A stretch of DNA of 35,876 bases from an uncultured Flavobacteriaceae bacterium (GTDB taxonomy: Bacteria > Bacteroidota > Bacteroidia > Flavobacteriales > Flavobacteriaceae): contig CALJFB010000038.1 of NCBI GenBank assembly GCA_938073895.1, positions 1-35,876 of the forward strand, written 5' to 3'. A program made the translations under genes and the position numbers. Positions 33,986-35,876 of the stretch are shown piece after piece. The number at the start of each line of letters is the position of its first letter. Positions within the stretch are counted from its first letter, which is position 1. Below the pieces are notes generated by a model. The model had not been told where the DNA came from and made no database searches. It saw nothing but the letters and a program-made list of their open reading frames with translations.

Positions 33986-34417
33986 ATGAAGTACATAAAG
34001 ACAAACATATTACTATTTTTAATGTTTATTCCGTTCATTATTTTTGGACAGGAAAAAGGCGGAGAATGTGTAGAATATGAACCGATTGAAATGCATAATT
34101 TGAGAAAAACAATAATTAAAAAACAGAATTTAGACGTTTGGCCAAGTATTGTGGAAATTAAAAATCTAACGGAATTGAATACTAAAAGAAAAGACTCTCT
34201 GATTTTATTCATTGCTGAAACCGATAATGGAGACAAATTACGAATGACAAATTCATCTGACTTGAGCAAGTTTACGGAAATGGATTATAATAATGATTGC
34301 AAACAAGATGGAACAATTTTGACTAACTTGAAGTTAGGAAAAATAAATCTGACTAAAATGAAAGCGGAAATATTTTGTCTGAAAAATAAATATGCTGAAT
34401 TGAAAATAAAAAACTAA
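33986..34417 (+). CDS. Small secreted protein of unknown function in a cassette-like module
   Basis: I do not recognise a family. The 143-residue protein has a signal peptide (MKYIKTNILLFLMFIPFIIF, cleaved near GQ) and a polar mature part of about 120 residues with four cysteines (C30, C105, C129 and none paired obviously elsewhere are seen by eye, so counts need care). It is rich in Asn, Lys and Thr. Codon use differs from the neighbours: TTG plus CTG are 9 of 17 leucine codons, against mostly TTA in rnr. Its stop codon is the first three bases of TAACGCCAA, part of the flanking inverted repeat. Both points suggest it arrived as a unit with its flanking repeats. Confidence 0.65.
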   Translation: MKYIKTNILLFLMFIPFIIFGQEKGGECVEYEPIEMHNLRKTIIKKQNLDVWPSIVEIKNLTELNTKRKDSLILFIAETDNGDKLRMTNSSDLSKFTEMDYNNDCKQDGTILTNLKLGKINLTKMKAEIFCLKNKYAELKIKN

Positions 34418-34596
34418 CGCCAACACCATATATAAAAAAATGCTGGTTTTTGGCTTAAATAAACGTCGTTGCATGTTTTTTTTCGTCTGATTTTCCCTCG
34501 GAAAATCCTCACACACAAAACCGCAACTTTCCATATACAAATACGTGGATAGCAATTAAAATGATTTTTTTTATCATTCTGCGCTCCGACGCAGAA
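34415..34596 (+). repeat. Folded repeat following the cassette-like gene
   Basis: The repeat starts at the stop codon with TAACGCCAACACC. Inside are GTTGC/GCAAC (34468-34472 with 34523-34527), a perfect 8-bp hairpin GATTTTCC/GGAAAATC with loop CTC (34489-34507), loose pairing between the T run and ACACACAAAA, and two ATATA blocks (34428 and 34533 regions) that can pair. After the AGCAATT near 34551, two more hairpins follow: AATGAT/ATCATT (34560-34578) and TTCTGCG/CGCAGAA (34577-34596). The nested layout with a core at each end resembles an integron attC site, but the cores do not match the integron consensus. From memory, sequences beginning this way follow small genes in many Flavobacteriia. 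The region to 34705 holds no gene. Confidence 0.6.
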
Positions 34597-34705
34597 TAAA
34601 GGAATAATTAACCACAACTTCAATTTTAATTATTAATTGAGTTTTAATAGCTTTTGCTTAATAGTAATCTTATTGTGTATTTAGACACGAAAATGGTTGA
34701 AAATC

Positions 34706-35218
34706 CTAATTCTTGTATTCTAAAAGCAAATCGTTTAACTGGGTTAACAGTAACTTGTTAGAAGTCTTTAACATACTTGTAGTAATAACAATTGGTGTTC
34801 CAATTACTTTTGCGTTGCGTTTATAAAGCCACGTTTTAAACTTGCTGTTAGAAGAGTTAATAAACGCGTCTGGGTTAGTTACAAAAACAGCTATTTGGTT
34901 TCTTTTAACTGATTTTATTTTTTCTATAGAATTCCAATTAACACGTTCTTCTGAAATAAAAGATGTTTTAAATTTAATGCCATTATTATCTATTTTTAAA
35001 CCGTAGTTTTTAATAAAATAAAGCGATACATTTAAAATTATAAAGCATGTAAAAAGTATAAATCCAGGTAATATAAAATACAATCTATTTATACCTAAAA
35101 GTGGTTTGTCTAAGTTATTATTGGTAGCTAATTGAATACTATAAAATATAATTAAAACTAAAGGTAATAAGCTTAATTTTAGAATTTTTAAATTGTCTCT
35201 TTCTACAGATAAACTCAT
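34706..35218 (-). CDS. Membrane protein with two helices and a PH-like domain (STM3941-like)
   Basis: The 170-residue protein has two hydrophobic helices (about 14-32 and 45-70), followed by a cytosolic domain of about 100 residues with NYGLKIDNNGIKFKTSFISEERVNWNSIEKIKSV, a pattern seen in bacterial PH-like domains. The ending GTPIVITTSMLKTSNKLLLTQLNDLL resembles proteins called STM3941 family. Function is unknown. It follows the LysE-type gene with a 1-base gap, so the two are co-transcribed. Confidence 0.65.
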   Translation of the reverse strand: MSLSVERDNLKILKLSLLPLVLIIFYSIQLATNNNLDKPLLGINRLYFILPGFILFTCFIILNVSLYFIKNYGLKIDNNGIKFKTSFISEERVNWNSIEKIKSVKRNQIAVFVTNPDAFINSSNSKFKTWLYKRNAKVIGTPIVITTSMLKTSNKLLLTQLNDLLLEYKN

Positions 35219-35219
35219 A

Positions 35220-35876
35220 TTAATCTAATGGATTTATTTGTTCAATTTTTTGTTTTAATAATTCCTTTTCTTTAGGAAAAAAACCTTGAACTAGAAGTAA
35301 AATTCCAAAACCTAAAATTACTAAAGCAATAATTTTTTTAGTTTTATAAATTCGTTTTGGAGTTAACTTGTTTTTTAATGCTTTAGCGGCAGCCATTTTA
35401 AATAAATCGGCAACAAAATAACTGGTTAGCATACTTGCTATAAAAAAAATAACACCATTTTTAGAGGTTGTAATAGAGTTGGCAATTACAATAAAACCTA
35501 ACCAACCTGCTAAAACACCAATATTAATAAAGTTTAATAAAAAACCTTTAATAAAAAGCTTTCCATAATCGCGTTGAATATGGATTTCTTGATATTCTCT
35601 AACTATAGATTTAAAGGATTTACTGGCTTTAACAAAAGAAATTACACCATAAATGGTTAGTAAAACACCACCAAAAAGCAAGAAATTAGAATCGCCTTTA
35701 ACTTTTTCTATTAAACTTTCTGTACTATAAAAAGCAACTAAAATAAAAAGAATATCGGCTAAAATTACACCTGCATCAAACACCAAAGCACTTTTAAAAC
35801 CTTTAGTTGCACTGGTTTCTAACAGCACAAAAAAAACTGGTCCTATTGTAAAAGATAGAATAATACCAAATGGAAT
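35220..35876 (-). CDS. LysE-family translocator, N-terminus outside the window
   Basis: LysE-type proteins are inner-membrane exporters of amino acids or other small solutes. 218 residues are visible with about six hydrophobic helices. The frame is open through the right edge: before the GTG at 35828 it continues as PFGIILSFTIGPVFFV, which is the LysE helix-1 signature, so the GTG is not the true start. LLETSATKGFKSALVFDAGVILAD follows as expected. The C-terminal helix ends in a charged tail (KEKELLKQKIEQINPLD). Substrate is unknown. Confidence 0.88.
   Translation of the reverse strand: MPFGIILSFTIGPVFFVLLETSATKGFKSALVFDAGVILADILFILVAFYSTESLIEKVKGDSNFLLFGGVLLTIYGVISFVKASKSFKSIVREYQEIHIQRDYGKLFIKGFLLNFINIGVLAGWLGFIVIANSITTSKNGVIFFIASMLTSYFVADLFKMAAAKALKNKLTPKRIYKTKKIIALVILGFGILLLVQGFFPKEKELLKQKIEQINPLD

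Noticed and set aside
34415..34556. True integron attC site
   Set aside because: The cores (CGCCAAC and TTGGCG) do not satisfy RYYYAAC/GTTRRRY and no IntI gene is in the window; I keep only a cassette-like description.
34334..34623. Two minus-strand frames of about 70 codons
   Set aside because: They lie on the folded repeat and the end of the small secreted protein gene; no protein-like features.
35827..35829. GTG start of the LysE-type gene inside the window
   Set aside because: The frame continues upstream with the conserved helix-1 sequence to the window edge, so the gene is cut by the edge.
1..35876. tRNA, rRNA or CRISPR arrays
   Set aside because: I looked for cloverleaf-like and regularly spaced repeat patterns and saw none; a covariance search was not possible.

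Overview
The window looks like a chromosomal segment of a low-GC (about one third G+C by eye) marine-type Flavobacteriaceae member (phylum Bacteroidota). The evidence is AT-rich codon use with TTA as the main leucine codon, no Shine-Dalgarno-like spacing, TAnnTTTG-type -7 promoter elements, short-lipobox lipoproteins, a DUF4270 lipoprotein, a half-length GlgA-like protein, and the gene order glmS / DUF4270 / glgA-like divergent from panC-panD-flippase-esterase-radA. I cannot name the genus.

Layout. 1-1026 holds most of a large serine recombinase (minus strand), running off the left edge. It lies just downstream of glmS and uses foreign-looking codons. 1275-5585 (minus) is glmS, a DUF4270 lipoprotein and the GlgA-like gene. 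5740-11187 (plus) is panC, panD, a flippase-like membrane protein, an esterase-like protein, radA and a lipoprotein. 11188-11654 is noncoding and contains a strongly structured, probably RNA-encoding segment. 11655-16239 is ileS, a DksA/TraR-like gene and lspA, with a 125-bp nested inverted repeat before lspA. 16371-19208 (minus) is a tightly overlapping operon: retropepsin-like protease, RimK-type ATP-grasp ligase, AstE-like deacylase and 5-formyl-THF cyclo-ligase. 19375-23388 is uvrC plus a patatin/outer-membrane-barrel fusion. 23816-26253 is hmgA and hppD, closed by a clear terminator. 26396-31473 is DUF3108, tryptophan 2,3-dioxygenase, an M23-family lipoprotein, pgi and a small four-helix membrane protein, again closed by a terminator. 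31704-33944 is rnr with its own promoter and folded leader. 33962-34596 is a cassette-like module: a small secreted protein with odd codon use, bracketed by TTGGCGTTA/TAACGCCAA and followed by a folded repeat. 34706-35876 (minus) is a small membrane protein and a LysE-type protein cut by the right edge.

How the genes work together. Most of the window is core metabolism and information processing: amino-sugar, pantothenate, folate and glucose-6-phosphate metabolism, DNA repair, Ile-tRNA charging, lipoprotein maturation and RNA decay. hmgA, hppD and the tryptophan dioxygenase give aromatic amino-acid catabolism. The accessory parts are the recombinase next to glmS and the cassette-like module after rnr. 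The observations I rate highest are the cassette-like module, the swapped HIGH motif (GVHH) of IleRS, the structured segment before ileS, and the protease/ligase/deacylase operon.
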